From Clostridium pasteurianum BC1 (lineage in GTDB: Bacteria; Bacillota; Clostridia; Clostridiales; Clostridiaceae): a DNA stretch of 64,000 bases. The number at the start of each line of letters is the position of its first letter. Within the stretch, counting starts at the first letter, position 1. The notes below the pieces were generated by a model, which did not search any database, had not been told where the DNA came from, and saw only the letters and a list, made by a program, of their open reading frames with translations. Below are positions 1 through 10,175 of this stretch, piece after piece. Location: contig NC_021182.1 in the NCBI RefSeq assembly GCF_000389635.1, positions 2,046,001 through 2,110,000 of the forward strand, read 5' to 3'. Both the position numbers and the translations under genes were made by a program.

Positions 1-2535
1 GACAAAAATTATGAAAAAGCACTAACTGTAGCTAAAAATCAGGTAGAAAATGGGGCTCAGATTATAGACGTAAACTTTGATGATGCACTGCTGGATGCGA
101 AGAAAGAAATGGATACATTTTTAAAACTTCTTGCTAGTGAGCCGGAAATTTCAAAGGTTCCTATAATGATAGATTCTTCAAAATTTGAAGTGCTGGAAAT
201 AGGACTCAAGGCAATTCAGGGTAAGGCTGTGGTGAATTCCATTAGTCTTAAAGTTGGAGAAGAAGAGTTTATAAGACAGGCTAGCTTAATAAAAAAATAT
301 GGCGCTGGTGCTGTAGTAATGGCTTTTGATGAGGCTGGTCAGGCAGATACCTATGAAAAAAGAATATCTATTTGTAAAAGGGCTTATGACATATTGGTAA
401 ATAAGGTGGGATTTTTACCATCCAATATCATTTTTGATCCTAATATATTAGCTATTGCTACGGGAATAGAGGAGCATAATAATTATGCAGTGGATTATAT
501 AAATACTGCAAAATGGATAAAGGAAAATCTTCCTTATGCTAAAATAAGCGGTGGAGTAAGTAATTTATCTTTCTCCTTTAGAGGTAATAATGTTATAAGG
601 GAAGCTATGCATTCCGTATTCTTGTATCATGCTATTAAAGCTGGTATGGATATGGGAATCGTAAATCCTGGAATGATCCAGATATATGACGAGATTGATA
701 AAGCCTTGCTAGAAAAAGTAGAAGCTGTAGTATTAAATAAGACACCAGATGCAGCAGATGAGCTTTTAGAATTTGCAGAGAATTACAAAGCTGCAGCGGG
801 AAAGGAAAATGAAAATAAGCATTCCTGGAGAGATAAGGATTGTAAAGAAAGATTAACTCATGCTCTTATAAAGGGAATAGTTGAATATATTGAGCAGGAT
901 GTAGAGGAATGTAGAGTCCAATATGATAGAGCCTTAGAGGTGATTGAAGGACCGCTAATGGATGGAATGAAGACCGTTGGTAAATTATTTGGCGAAGGAA
1001 AAATGTTCCTTCCGCAGGTAGTTAAAAGTGCTAGGGTTATGAAAAAAGCAGTAAGCTTTTTATTGCCTTACATTGAAGAAGAGAAGAAAGAAGGAGACAG
1101 TACCAGTGCTGGAAAAGTAGTATTTGCTACAGTTAAAGGCGATGTACATGATATAGGAAAAAACATAGTATCAGTAGTTCTTTCCTGTAATAATTTTGAA
1201 GTGATTGATTTAGGTGTAATGGTACCTACAGAGGTTATTTTAGAAACTGCAAAGAAGGAAAAAGCAGATATAGTAGCACTAAGTGGCCTTATAACTCCTT
1301 CGCTGGAGGAAATGGCAAATGTGGCTGAGGAAATGGAGAATCAGGGTTTTAAAATACCTCTGATGGTTGGGGGAGCAACTACCTCAAAAACCCATACAGC
1401 ACTAAAAATTGAAACACAATATTCTAATGGAGTAGTTCATACTACGGATGCTTCAAAGGCAGTGGAAGCTGCAAAAAAATTAGTTGATCCAGAGAAGCGA
1501 GAAGCATATATAAAGGAAGTGCAACAGGAATATAAGAATATAAGAGAAAATTATTCCAAGATAGACAGAAAGCTTGTAACCATAGAAGAAGCACGAGAAA
1601 AGTCATTAAAACTAGATTGGAATAAGGGTATTGTTGAAACTCCAAACTTTACTGGAATTAAAAAGTTCCTGAACTTCCCCATAAAAGAACTTAGGAAATA
1701 TATAGATTGGACATTTTTCTTTATTGCTTGGGATATGGGAATGATATATCCTAAAATTATGGTGGATCCTAGATATGGTGAAGAGGCAAAGAGACTTTAC
1801 AAGGATGCTAATGATATTCTAGACGTTTTAGAAAGAGAAAATATACTTACTGCCAATGCTATTTTGGGCATCTTTCCTGCTAATTCAGTAGGAGATAACA
1901 TTGAGGTGCACAGTGGTGATAAAGCTGCAACATTTAATATGTTAAGGCAGCAAGAGGTTTCAAGGAAAAATGTATACAGGTGCCTTTCTGATTATGTAGC
2001 ACCTAAGGAAAGTGGAATAAAGGATTATATTGGTGGCTTTATTGCAACAGCAGGTAAAGGTGCAGCTGAATATGCGAATAAGTTAAAACAAAATGGCGAT
2101 GAATACGGAGCAGCTATGGTAAAAATTCTTGCGGACAGGTTGGCAGAGGCATTTTCTGAATACTTACACATGGAAATAAGAAAGAACTATTGGGGATATT
2201 CTCCTGAGGAAGATATAGAAATTTCAGATGTATTAAAGGGAAATTATATGGGAATAAGACCGGCTTTTGGATATCCATCTCTAAGAGATCATGCAGAAAA
2301 GACAAAGTTGTTTGATATTTTAGATCCAGAAGGAGAAATTGGTATAAAGCTAACTGACAGCTATATGATGAATCCTGTAGCCAGTACCTGCGGACTTTAT
2401 TTTGGAAATAAAGAGGCAAAATATTTTGATATAAACAAGATAGGCAGGGATCAGGTGGATGATTATGCAAAGCGCAATAATAAAGAGTACAAAGAGATAG
2501 AGAGAGTATTAAATACAATATTAATTTACAAATAA
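1..2535 (+). CDS. metH: Cobalamin-dependent methionine synthase, 5'-truncated by window edge
   Basis: The reading frame is open from base 1, so the gene begins upstream and about 844 codons are visible. The family transfers a methyl group from methyltetrahydrofolate through cobalamin to homocysteine in the cytoplasm. In order, the visible part holds the end of the pterin-binding barrel, a helical cap, a B12-binding domain with the [11 protein letters not shown] motif whose His ligates cobalt (about base 1138), and a C-terminal reactivation domain with a [12 protein letters not shown] stretch matching the family's AdoMet-binding RPxxGYPxxxDH motif. The homocysteine domain lies outside the window, so its presence cannot be checked. 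A long inverted repeat follows the stop. The assignment is strong; only the 5' end is unknown. Confidence 0.95.
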   Translation, partial: DKNYEKALTVAKNQVENGAQIIDVNFDDALLDAKKEMDTFLKLLASEPEISKVPIMIDSSKFEVLEIGLKAIQGKAVVNSISLKVGEEEFIRQASLIKKYGAGAVVMAFDEAGQADTYEKRISICKRAYDILVNKVGFLPSNIIFDPNILAIATGIEEHNNYAVDYINTAKWIKENLPYAKISGGVSNLSFSFRGNNVIREAMHSVFLYHAIKAGMDMGIVNPGMIQIYDEIDKALLEKVEAVVLNKTPDAADELLEFAENYKAAAGKENENKHSWRDKDCKERLTHALIKGIVEYIEQDVEECRVQYDRALEVIEGPLMDGMKTVGKLFGEGKMFLPQVVKSARVMKKAVSFLLPYIEEEKKEGDSTSAGKVVFATVKGDVHDIGKNIVSVVLSCNNFEVIDLGVMVPTEVILETAKKEKADIVALSGLITPSLEEMANVAEEMENQGFKIPLMVGGATTSKTHTALKIETQYSNGVVHTTDASKAVEAAKKLVDPEKREAYIKEVQQEYKNIRENYSKIDRKLVTIEEAREKSLKLDWNKGIVETPNFTGIKKFLNFPIKELRKYIDWTFFFIAWDMGMIYPKIMVDPRYGEEAKRLYKDANDILDVLERENILTANAILGIFPANSVGDNIEVHSGDKAATFNMLRQQEVSRKNVYRCLSDYVAPKESGIKDYIGGFIATAGKGAAEYANKLKQNGDEYGAAMVKILADRLAEAFSEYLHMEIRKNYWGYSPEEDIEISDVLKGNYMGIRPAFGYPSLRDHAEKTKLFDILDPEGEIGIKLTDSYMMNPVASTCGLYFGNKEAKYFDINKIGRDQVDDYAKRNNKEYKEIERVLNTILIYK

Positions 2536-2551
2536 TGCTCAAAGGCAGGCG

Positions 2552-2619
2552 TGCTCTGTGATTTAGGATATCCCTCATTTCTAATAATTTATTCAAGGAT
2601 ATCTACAATCCACAGAGCA
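2552..2619. terminator. Imperfect long inverted repeat after metH
   Basis: TGCTCTGTG and GGATATCC-type arms on the left pair with matching arms ending in CACAGAGCA on the right, enclosing an AT-rich loop. It sits just downstream of the metH stop. The T-run (ATAATTTTTG) lies about 12 bases past the stem, so termination is plausible but not certain. Confidence 0.5.
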
Positions 2620-2663
2620 TATCTATGAACATAATTTTTGCATGAAAGGCATGATAAAATTTT

Positions 2664-4313
2664 ATGAATTTATTGAATAAAATTTTTCTTTCTATAACCT
2701 GTGCGCTATGTATAATAGTATTAATAAAGAGAAAAAATACACATAGAGATAATTTGGATAGTTATGAAAATGACTTTTTTGAAAAATATCAGTGGATAAT
2801 TGTTTCTATAGCTTTAATAATTGGTTTTATCCTTCGAATTATTTATTTGGGATCAAATCCGGCTGGAATTAATAAAGATGAAGCTTCCATTGGCTATGAT
2901 GCCTTTTCAGTTTTAAAATATGGTATTGATAGAAATGATGTTAGCTATCCTGTATATTTTATTTCCTGGGGAAGTGGACAAAATGTCCTTTATGCTTATT
3001 TACTTATGCCTTTAATTTCTTTATTTGGGCTTACTATTACTGTTGTACGTATTCCGGCAATGATTTTTGGAACTCTGTCTATCTTAATATTTTATCTACT
3101 TGTAAAAGAACTCAATGGAATCAAGCCAGCAATAATACTTCTTATATTATTAGTAATAAATCCATGGCATATAATGATTTCAAGATGGGCCTTGGAATCT
3201 AATCTATTACCTCCATTTCTACTTTTGGGTACCTATTTTCTTGTAAAGTCATTTCAAAAATCAGTATTTTTTATTTTCTCTATGTTAATCTTCGGGTTAT
3301 CCTTATATGCTTATGCAATAGACTACATTGTTCTACCAGTTTATTTGTCTATAGTTTTTGTATACATTATTTTAAATAAAAAAGTAAGGCTTAAAGAATT
3401 TACATGTGGAATTTTAATTTTATTTATACTGGCGGCACCGTTAATTCTTCTTATTATGGTGAATAAGAAATTAATATCACCAATGAAAATAGGAATTCTC
3501 TCCATTCCATATATGGCTGGTTATAGGGGAGCAGAAGTGGATATAAATAGTGTATTGCATAATTTATCTGTGCTTATAAAGGTAATTTTAAAACAATCAG
3601 ATGGACTTATTTGGAATTCTATAGATGGATTTGGTATATTCTATTATTTTGCTGTACCGTTTCTTGTAATAGGACTTTACTATAGTTTGAAAAAGATAAT
3701 ATTGAATTTAGAAGTGAATAAATTTGATGACTCTATGGTAATGATAGCTTGGCTAGCAGCATCAATAATTCCTGCCGCTTTAACAGAAATTAATATTAAC
3801 AGGATTAATTCTATATTTATCCCATTGATTTATTTTTGTGGCATGGGAATATATATGGTAATTAAAAATTTAAAAAAATCCATAGCTATTATAGCTATTA
3901 TCTATCTAGTCTCATTTTCATGTTTTTCAGTATATTATTTTCATGTCTATCCTTCTAAAATAGGAGTACTATTTAATGAATCCTTTGACAAAGCTGTTGA
4001 TTATGCCTGTAAAGAAACTAATGGCAATATTTATATCACTGATTCTATAAATATGTCCTATATTTATGTATTATTTCATCAAAAGATATCCCCAATAGAA
4101 TTTATTAAAACCGTTAGATATGATGATATTAATGGAAAATACAGATCACCTTTAAAATTTGGGAGATTTATTTTTGGAATACCTGATGATGAGATATCTA
4201 AAAATGAAGTGTATATTATAGAAAATAGTAGAGTATCAGATTTTAAATTGAAAGGATTTATAGTTGCGGAATTTAAAAACTTTTCTGTAGCCTACTATGA
4301 ACCTGTTAAATAA
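2664..4313 (+). CDS. Membrane glycosyltransferase, GT39/ArnT-like
   Basis: This 549-residue protein has a dozen or so hydrophobic stretches and an acidic-aromatic first external loop (NKDEASIGYDAF, about residues 73-84). That arrangement resembles the ArnT/PMT family, in which loop acidic residues catalyse sugar transfer from a polyprenyl-phosphate donor. The C-terminal 110 residues form a soluble extracytoplasmic tail. It probably glycosylates a cell-surface lipid, polymer or protein, but nothing here identifies the acceptor. The ribosome site is weak (AAAGG lies 17 bases upstream of the ATG), so the start is uncertain. It is a single gene after the metH inverted repeat, with no polyprenyl-sugar synthase beside it. 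Confidence 0.75.
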   Translation: MNLLNKIFLSITCALCIIVLIKRKNTHRDNLDSYENDFFEKYQWIIVSIALIIGFILRIIYLGSNPAGINKDEASIGYDAFSVLKYGIDRNDVSYPVYFISWGSGQNVLYAYLLMPLISLFGLTITVVRIPAMIFGTLSILIFYLLVKELNGIKPAIILLILLVINPWHIMISRWALESNLLPPFLLLGTYFLVKSFQKSVFFIFSMLIFGLSLYAYAIDYIVLPVYLSIVFVYIILNKKVRLKEFTCGILILFILAAPLILLIMVNKKLISPMKIGILSIPYMAGYRGAEVDINSVLHNLSVLIKVILKQSDGLIWNSIDGFGIFYYFAVPFLVIGLYYSLKKIILNLEVNKFDDSMVMIAWLAASIIPAALTEININRINSIFIPLIYFCGMGIYMVIKNLKKSIAIIAIIYLVSFSCFSVYYFHVYPSKIGVLFNESFDKAVDYACKETNGNIYITDSINMSYIYVLFHQKISPIEFIKTVRYDDINGKYRSPLKFGRFIFGIPDDEISKNEVYIIENSRVSDFKLKGFIVAEFKNFSVAYYEPVK

Positions 4314-4504
4314 GAATTACATGATTTTTTATCATAGAGGCACTTACCACCTGTTCAAGTTCAACTCCATTTTTGAAGTATTATTTTTAATTTGACTCTG
4401 GTAGATTATAGAAAGTATCATTGCTAAAAAGTAATACGTAACCAATAAATAACTACTATCATATACTAATTCATAGGTAGTAATATGAAGGGTGGAAGCT
4501 AGTT

Positions 4505-5164
4505 ATGGGATTATGGTTAATAGTAATATTACTTATAGCATTAGTTAGTAATACAGATAATTTTGGGGTTGGTATTTCCTATGGAACAAGGAAAATACTG
4601 ATACCCTTTGTATCCAATATACTTATAGCATTAATTACAGGATTTGGTACATTATTCTCAATGTATGTGGGAAAAGGTATATCAAAGGTTTTAAATCCTA
4701 AAATTGCTGGCTATATAGGTTCAATAATAATTATAATTGTAGGTATTTGGATTTGTGTAGGGGAAATGAAAAGGAAAAAAAACGAGGGCAATGAAAATAA
4801 AACTAATAACATATCATCATCTGAAAAGAATGTTAATATATATTCATTCATAGGAAGAATACCAAGGATACTTGAAAATCCATTCCTTGCAGACTGGGAT
4901 TTTTCTGGATACATTAGTATTAAAGAAAGCTTATTATTGGGGTTTGCATTGGCGGTAAACAACATGGCAAATGGTATTGGAGCTGGTATGGCAGGAATTA
5001 ATCCTATAATAACTTCAATCTTTGCATTTCTTGTCAGTTTATTTGCAATATGGATAGGAATTAAGCTTGGGCATGAATATGTACATCGCTGGCTGGGGAA
5101 GCTGGCTACTCCTATAGCTGGAATTATACTTATAGTTATTGGAATTTATGAGATATTTTTTTAG
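4505..5164 (+). CDS. ytaF: Sporulation membrane protein YtaF-like (MntP-related fold)
   Basis: This 219-residue protein has about six membrane segments in two related halves, joined by a charged, Asn/Lys-rich linker near residues 85-115. The first half carries SNTDNFGVGISYG and the second NNMANGIGAG, the paired small-residue/Asn motifs of YtaF proteins, which are relatives of the MntP manganese exporters. Length matches the family (about 210). YtaF is named from sporulating Bacilli and its exact role is not settled; cation transport is an inference from the MntP relation. A GGTGGAAG ribosome site precedes the ATG. It appears to be a single-gene unit. Confidence 0.8.
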   Translation: MGLWLIVILLIALVSNTDNFGVGISYGTRKILIPFVSNILIALITGFGTLFSMYVGKGISKVLNPKIAGYIGSIIIIIVGIWICVGEMKRKKNEGNENKTNNISSSEKNVNIYSFIGRIPRILENPFLADWDFSGYISIKESLLLGFALAVNNMANGIGAGMAGINPIITSIFAFLVSLFAIWIGIKLGHEYVHRWLGKLATPIAGIILIVIGIYEIFF

Positions 5165-5284
5165 AGTGGTTATACTAGAAATTATATAGATAGATGTTGA
5201 AATATTAATTCTCATTGATTTTAAGTGAATTAATTATTTAATTGAGTATGAAAGGAGCATGAGGAATTTATTAGGCTTTTTAGT

Positions 5285-5312
5285 AAGGAGTGTTTCTGGA
5301 CACTCCTTTTTG
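5285..5312 (+). terminator. Rho-independent terminator
   Basis: GGAGTGT pairs with ACACTCC across a six-base loop, followed by TTTT. The nearest complete upstream gene is ytaF, 120 bases away. A close relative of this hairpin with its flanks recurs at 9894-9918, so this copy belongs to a duplicated segment. Confidence 0.75.
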
Positions 5313-5428
5313 GCATATGAAAAATTATATTTTCTTTTCTTAAGAAATTTGTAAGAAATTTATTAAGTATATTGTAAATTTCATATTTTATAATATACTT
5401 GTAAGCTTATGAAAAGGAGGGGATGAAG

Positions 5429-5473
5429 ATGATCTATTTAGTGATCATAGTACTCTTTATAGTTAAATACTAA
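5429..5473 (+). CDS. Possible 14-residue hydrophobic micropeptide
   Basis: A strong AAAGGAGGGG site lies 8 bases before an ATG that opens a 14-codon frame (MIYLVIIVLFIVKY). Nearly all residues are hydrophobic, as in a membrane micropeptide. TATAAT at 5389-5394 could serve as a -10 element. A perfect hairpin begins inside this frame and covers its stop codon. It could be a leader peptide, a small membrane protein such as a KdpF-like remnant, or chance. No homologue is recognised. Confidence 0.3.
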   Translation: MIYLVIIVLFIVKY

Positions 5474-5492
5474 TTTAACTATAAAGAGTACT
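5449..5492. repeat. Perfect 20-bp hairpin with 4-base loop
   Basis: The arms AGTACTCTTTATAGTTAAAT and ATTTAACTATAAAGAGTACT are exact reverse complements around the loop ACTA. No T-run follows on either strand, so it is not a standard terminator. It overlaps the stop of the putative micropeptide and lies in the decayed stretch before the broken sensor kinase. Confidence 0.85.
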
Positions 5493-5661
5493 AAGGTGAA
5501 GAATTCCTCTGACTTAGCAGACAATTAATTATAGAAATTCAATTCCGCTGTCTGTAATTTCTTGATAAGTTAAGAAAAATAGAATGTAAGATTATTTCAC
5601 TGAAAGATTATAATTCGATGCAATAGTGTGGTTATAAATCTACAAACTCAAGGATGGATTT

Positions 5662-6665
5662 ATGTATGGTATTAACATTAAAAAATTTTTTGTTATTTTT
5701 ATGTTCCGGTATAGTGTTCCTTATGATATGTTCAGCCTTATTTTTGAATATAGCAAATATAAATATATAAATATATTATTATTTATACTTCAATTGTACC
5801 ATTTTATATACTTAAAAATTTTTTTAATTTTTGCAATATAGTAGATGGATCAGATAAAATAACTAATGGAAATCTGAACTATGAAATAAAAGTTACAGGT
5901 AAAGGTATTAATTCTAAGCTTGCCAACAATATAAACAACATGAAAATGGGCTTTAAAAAGGCTGTGGAAAATCAAGTTAAAAGTGAAAGACTAAAGTCGG
6001 AGCTTATAACTAATGTATCTCATGACATGAAAACTACTCTTACTTCCATAATAAATTATGTGGATTTATTAAAGTGTGAGGATATAACTAGGGAAGAGCT
6101 AATGAATTATATAAGTATATTAGATAAAAAATCCCAAAGACTTAAGGTGCTCATAGAGGATTTGTTCGAAGCTTCAAAGCTTTCCAGTGGAAATATTGAA
6201 GTTAATATGGAAAAAATAGATGTGACTTCTCTATTAAAGCAAGCATTAGGAGAAGCTAATCATAAAATTGAAGAATCAAATTTAATATTTAAAATAAATA
6301 TACCGAAAGAAAAAATGTATTCAAATTTAGATGGGAAGAGAACCTGGAGAGTATTTGATAATTTAATAAACAATGCATTAAAATATTCTCAGCCTAATAC
6401 AAGAGTATATATAGATCTTGTGGGAGAAGATGAAAAAATAATATTTACAATTAAAAATATATCTGCTTATGAACTTGATTTTAATGCTGAGGAGATATTT
6501 GAAAGATTTAAAAGAGGTGACAGTTCAAGGAGTACTGAAGGATCAGGACTTGGACTTGCTATTGCCAAAAGCATAGTTGAATTGGAGCAGGGTTCAATTG
6601 ATATTAATATTGATGGTGATTTATTTAAGGTAACAGTTATATCTAAAAAAGTTGGAGAAAATTAA
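5662..6665 (+). pseudogene. Sensor histidine kinase, N-terminal region frameshifted
   Basis: The open part (from about 5838, continuous with the ATG at 5940) encodes a HAMP-like linker, a HisKA domain with the phospho-acceptor motif NVSHDMKT, and an ATPase domain with NLINNALKYS (N box) and GSGLGLAI (G box). Upstream, membrane-like sequence is spread over more than one frame between 5662 and 5840, with stop codons in each, so the transmembrane sensor is broken. The residue after the H-box Lys-Thr is Thr, not the usual Pro. An internal start at the ATG at 5940 could still yield a soluble 241-residue kinase. Its regulator partner survives only as stubs at 6772 and 10034. Confidence 0.75.
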
Positions 6666-6676
6666 TATATAGCTAA

Positions 6677-6813
6677 TATGTATTCATTATGTAAAATCTA
6701 ATAAATAAGGCATCTCATATAACAGAAAATGCTATAATGTTGTACATATCCATGAAAATGGAGGTGATTTAGTGAATATTCTAGTTTTAGAAGATAAAAA
6801 TATTTACTTGTAA
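6677..6813 (+). pseudogene. Response-regulator 5' stub with its upstream region (copy 1)
   Basis: After a GGAGGTGATTTA ribosome site, a GTG at 6772 opens MNILVLEDK, the first beta-strand and acidic pocket of an OmpR-type receiver domain. It stops after 13 codons at 6811-6813. The leading 90 bases, including TTGTACATATCCATGAAAA, match those before the second stub at 10034. It is therefore a duplicated promoter and gene start that has lost its body, presumably once paired with the adjacent broken kinase. Confidence 0.65.
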
Positions 6814-6926
6814 ATAATGGCAAGTAGAGATATAGCTGTATTGTAAATATTGGTAGATCCAAATATAATATAAGTATTAGTTTAATAATAGATATATTAG
6901 GTATACGAATTTGGGAGGATTGCAAC

Positions 6927-8603
6927 ATGAATAAATCCCTAATGATAGGAACCAGTGATTTTAGAAAGATAATAGATAATAATGGCTACTATATTGATAA
7001 GAGCATATTTATTAAAGACATCATTGAATATAATAAAGAAGTTTTATTATTAGCTAGACCAAGAAGATTTGGAAAAACTTTAAATATGACAATGTTAAAA
7101 TATTTCTTTGAAAGTGACAAAGAAAATAATAGATATTTATTTGAAAATCTAGCAATTGGTAAATACAAAGAAATTATGAAAATGCAAGGAAAGTATCCTG
7201 TCATATACATAACTTTTAAGGATATTAAGGTAGGAAGTTTCATTACCTTTGAAAGGGCAATATTAAGGTTAGTAATAGATATATATAGAGAACATAGCTA
7301 TTTACAGGAAAGTTCTAATCTAGCTGATTATGAAAAAAGTGATTTAAATAAGTTTGTCTTAGGGAATTTTGATTATATAGATTGTATTGATGCCATCAAA
7401 CATTTAAGTGGACTTTTATACAAACACCATAGCAAAAGAGTAATTCTTCTTATTGACGAGTATGATACTCCAATTCACTCTTCATATTTGAATGATTACT
7501 ATGATGAGGCAATAGAATTTATGAGAGGATTTCTTGGAGGAGCATTGAAAGATAATGTATACATAGAAAAGGCTATTATTATCGGTATACTTAGGATGGC
7601 TAAGGAAAGTATTTTTTCAGGGTTAAATAATATAAAAACCAGTACATTGGTAGATTATTCTTTTGAAGAAGCTTTTGGATTTACGGAAAATGAAGTAGAA
7701 GAACTTTTAGATTACTATGGACTGAAATATGAAATGAATGAAGTTAGAAGTTGGTATAACGGGTATATTTGTGGAAATAAGGTTATCTATAATCCTTGGT
7801 CTATAGTAAATTATGCTGATAATAATGAGAGAGGATTAGTACCATATTGGATAAATACAAGCAGTAATGACATTATAGAGCAGCTTATATCTCAGGGAGA
7901 TGCTAATGTTAAAATGAATCTTGAAGATTTAATTAATGGTAAGACAATTGTAAAGCCAATTAGGGAGGATATATCACTTAGAGAGATAAATGAAAATCCT
8001 AACAATATATGGTCATTTCTTCTTTTTAGCGGCTATTTAAAAGTAATAAGCAGAACTCAGGATGAATATGGACTAACCTGTGAACTTATGGTTCCTAATA
8101 TAGAAGTGCTTTATCTCTATAGAGAAATTATTATTAAATGGGCGGACAAAAGCATAAATGCCCATAGCTATAATTATATGCTGAAGTGTTTAGTAAATGG
8201 AGATATTAAAGAATTTAGCAAATTTTTCAAGGACTATGTTATAAATTCAATGAGTTATTTTGATGCAAGTGGAAAGGAAAGTGAAAAGGTGTACCATGCT
8301 TTTGTACTTGGAATGTTAGTAGCTCTCAGTGATAGTTATAAAGTAAGGTCAAATAGAGAAAGTGGTTATGGAAGATATGATGTTATGCTGATACCAAAAG
8401 ATAAAACCCAAAATGGTATTGTTATAGAATTTAAAAAATATGATGATGAAGATGAAGAAAATATAGAAAAAGCAGCGGAAAATGCCTTAAGTCAAATTAA
8501 AGATAGGAACTATAAGGTAGAATTAATAAATGAGGGTGTAAAAAATATAATCGAATTAGGCATTGCCTTTAAAGGTAAAGAAGTCAAGCTATTATGGCAA
8601 TAG
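6927..8603 (+). CDS. AAA-ATPase-like protein with C-terminal PD-(D/E)XK domain
   Basis: This 558-residue protein has an N-terminal P-loop variant (RPRRFGKTLNMTML, about residues 46-59) and a Walker B LIDEYDTPI (about 172-180). The C-terminus has the nuclease-like pattern GRYDVMLIP...GIVIEFKKY (about 475-505). This is the AAA-ATPase_like plus PDDEXK_9 architecture, common in Clostridia and Bacteroidetes and often multicopy. Its role is not established; mobile-element or defence functions have been suggested because of the domain pairing. It starts at an ATG 7 bases after GGGAGGA. It stands between the two response-regulator stubs, so it may have been inserted into, or moved with, that locus. 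Confidence 0.85.
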   Translation: MNKSLMIGTSDFRKIIDNNGYYIDKSIFIKDIIEYNKEVLLLARPRRFGKTLNMTMLKYFFESDKENNRYLFENLAIGKYKEIMKMQGKYPVIYITFKDIKVGSFITFERAILRLVIDIYREHSYLQESSNLADYEKSDLNKFVLGNFDYIDCIDAIKHLSGLLYKHHSKRVILLIDEYDTPIHSSYLNDYYDEAIEFMRGFLGGALKDNVYIEKAIIIGILRMAKESIFSGLNNIKTSTLVDYSFEEAFGFTENEVEELLDYYGLKYEMNEVRSWYNGYICGNKVIYNPWSIVNYADNNERGLVPYWINTSSNDIIEQLISQGDANVKMNLEDLINGKTIVKPIREDISLREINENPNNIWSFLLFSGYLKVISRTQDEYGLTCELMVPNIEVLYLYREIIIKWADKSINAHSYNYMLKCLVNGDIKEFSKFFKDYVINSMSYFDASGKESEKVYHAFVLGMLVALSDSYKVRSNRESGYGRYDVMLIPKDKTQNGIVIEFKKYDDEDEENIEKAAENALSQIKDRNYKVELINEGVKNIIELGIAFKGKEVKLLWQ

Positions 8604-8738
8604 ATATGATATTATGGTGCTAGAATAAAAATATATTTTTGTAATGGATACTTTGGTGCTTTAGTGCCTATTAATTGTAAGTCACTTGAAACAAGTGTAA
8701 AATACTAATGGTAACATTTGATATTAAGGAGATGCAAA

Positions 8739-9836
8739 ATGCATAAAAAAAGATTATGCGGGTTAGAATTATTAAGAGCTTTTGCTTTTTTACTTGTACT
8801 TATGCAACATAGTATAGGCGGCTATTCTTTAGATCCCAAAGCATCATTTAACAATGCTGTTCCTTTGAGAATGATTTTTACAATTTCAAAACCTGCTGTT
8901 CCAATGTTTATATTTATATCAGCGGTATTATTATTATATAATTATGGTGATGGCATAGACATAAAAACATTTTATAAAAATCGAATAACTACAATAATTT
9001 TACCATATATTTTATGTTCCTTTATTTATATTATTCTCTATCACAAAAAAATAGATAATTTATTCATTTCACTTTTAAATGGTAATACAGTATTCCATTT
9101 ATGGTATATGGGTACGATTATAAGAATTTACTTTATTTTTCCAATCGTTTTGTTTTTATTAAACAAATTAAAGATTAAATCCAATGAATTCAACAATTTT
9201 TTTATAATATTTTATCTCATATTCAGTTTTATATTAATTGCAAACAAAGATTCTATTGATTTATTTGTATCGCGTTTATTTACAAAGACTTCTAATTTTC
9301 ACATAAAAGAATTTATGTCAATTTCACCTATTTATTTATCTATTTATTTTATAATTGGATATTATTTTGTAACATACATTAATAAAGCTGTAAATCTACT
9401 GCTTAGATATAAAACAGTTATAACAATACTTTTCATTATTTTTCTCATACCTAATTATCTAGTTATAATGGGAGACAGAATTAACATAAATTTAAATAAT
9501 TATTTCACAACAGCAATTTCAATTGCCTTTACTATTAATTCAATATTTTTTTGGTACATTGTAAGCATACATATAATTGAAAGAAAAAATAGATTAGAAA
9601 ATTTATTAAAATTTATTTCTCACTATTCTTTTGGAGGATACCTTTTACATGTATTAATACTAAATGTAGTAGCAGATGTTTTTTATTGGTTCTATAAATT
9701 AACCAATAATTATGTATTCCCTAGCGTGTCAATATTCATATTAACTGCGATAATAACACCTTTGATATGTAATATATTAAGTTTCATACCATTTAGCAAA
9801 TATATTTTTGGAGTTAAAACATATCACTGGTCTTAG
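8739..9836 (+). CDS. Acyltransferase 3 family membrane protein
   Basis: This is a 365-residue protein with about ten membrane helices. The N-terminal LELLRAFAFLLVLMQHSIGG contains the helix-1 Arg and the catalytic-type His of acyltransferase-3 (OafA/NodX) proteins. FHLWYMGTIIRIYFIFP near residue 128 is also typical. Such enzymes O-acetylate or succinylate surface polysaccharides and exopolymers. I start at the ATG after AAGGAGATGCAAA; a longer frame from 8718 has no ribosome site. No polysaccharide cluster is adjacent, so the acceptor is unknown. Confidence 0.85.
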   Translation: MHKKRLCGLELLRAFAFLLVLMQHSIGGYSLDPKASFNNAVPLRMIFTISKPAVPMFIFISAVLLLYNYGDGIDIKTFYKNRITTIILPYILCSFIYIILYHKKIDNLFISLLNGNTVFHLWYMGTIIRIYFIFPIVLFLLNKLKIKSNEFNNFFIIFYLIFSFILIANKDSIDLFVSRLFTKTSNFHIKEFMSISPIYLSIYFIIGYYFVTYINKAVNLLLRYKTVITILFIIFLIPNYLVIMGDRININLNNYFTTAISIAFTINSIFFWYIVSIHIIERKNRLENLLKFISHYSFGGYLLHVLILNVVADVFYWFYKLTNNYVFPSVSIFILTAIITPLICNILSFIPFSKYIFGVKTYHWS

Positions 9837-9893
9837 AATACATATAATTTAATAAGAAACAGTTTATTTCGTAAGATATTAAACTTTTAGTAA

Positions 9894-9918
9894 GGGGTGT
9901 TTTGGGACACTCCTTTTT
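9894..9918 (+). terminator. Rho-independent terminator
   Basis: GGGGTGT pairs with ACACTCC (one G-T pair) and is followed by TTTTT. It terminates the acyltransferase gene. It resembles the hairpin at 5285-5312, and both lie upstream of related response-regulator stubs. Confidence 0.75.
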
Positions 9919-9939
9919 AGCTTACCTAAAAACTTAAGA

Positions 9940-10159
9940 TGTATTCATTTTGTAAAATTTAAATAAAAAATCCATCGCATATATCAGAAGATGCTATAAT
10001 ATTGTACATATCCATAAAAAAGAAGGTGAATTAGTGAATATTCTAGTGGTAGAAGATGAAATACCTTCTCATGAGCTCTCAAATAATTACTATACAGTTT
10101 TAGGAGTAATAAATATTATTATCTTTGAATTGATTATTTATCATAATTATGATAAATAA
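9940..10159 (+). pseudogene. Response-regulator 5' stub with its upstream region (copy 2)
   Basis: A GTG at 10034, after AGAAGGTGAATTA, opens MNILVVEDEIPSH. This is the receiver-domain start with the expected Asp-Glu pair. After about ten residues the sequence departs from the family, and the frame ends at codon 42. The 90 bases before it match the region before the stub at 6772 (shared TTGTACATATCCAT and ATGTATTCATT-TGTAAAAT). Two degraded copies of one promoter and gene start therefore flank 3.3 kb. Confidence 0.65.
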
Positions 10160-10175
10160 ATCAAGAGGTGATAGT

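Noticed and set aside
2114-2596. 160-codon minus-strand ORF inside metH
   Set aside because: Complete overlap with a strongly conserved gene on the other strand; its composition is a frame shadow.
5260-5358. Small plus-strand ORF starting MRNLLGFL after a GGAG site
   Set aside because: It runs straight through the terminator hairpin at 5285 and has no recognisable features; the ribosome site is too close to its ATG.
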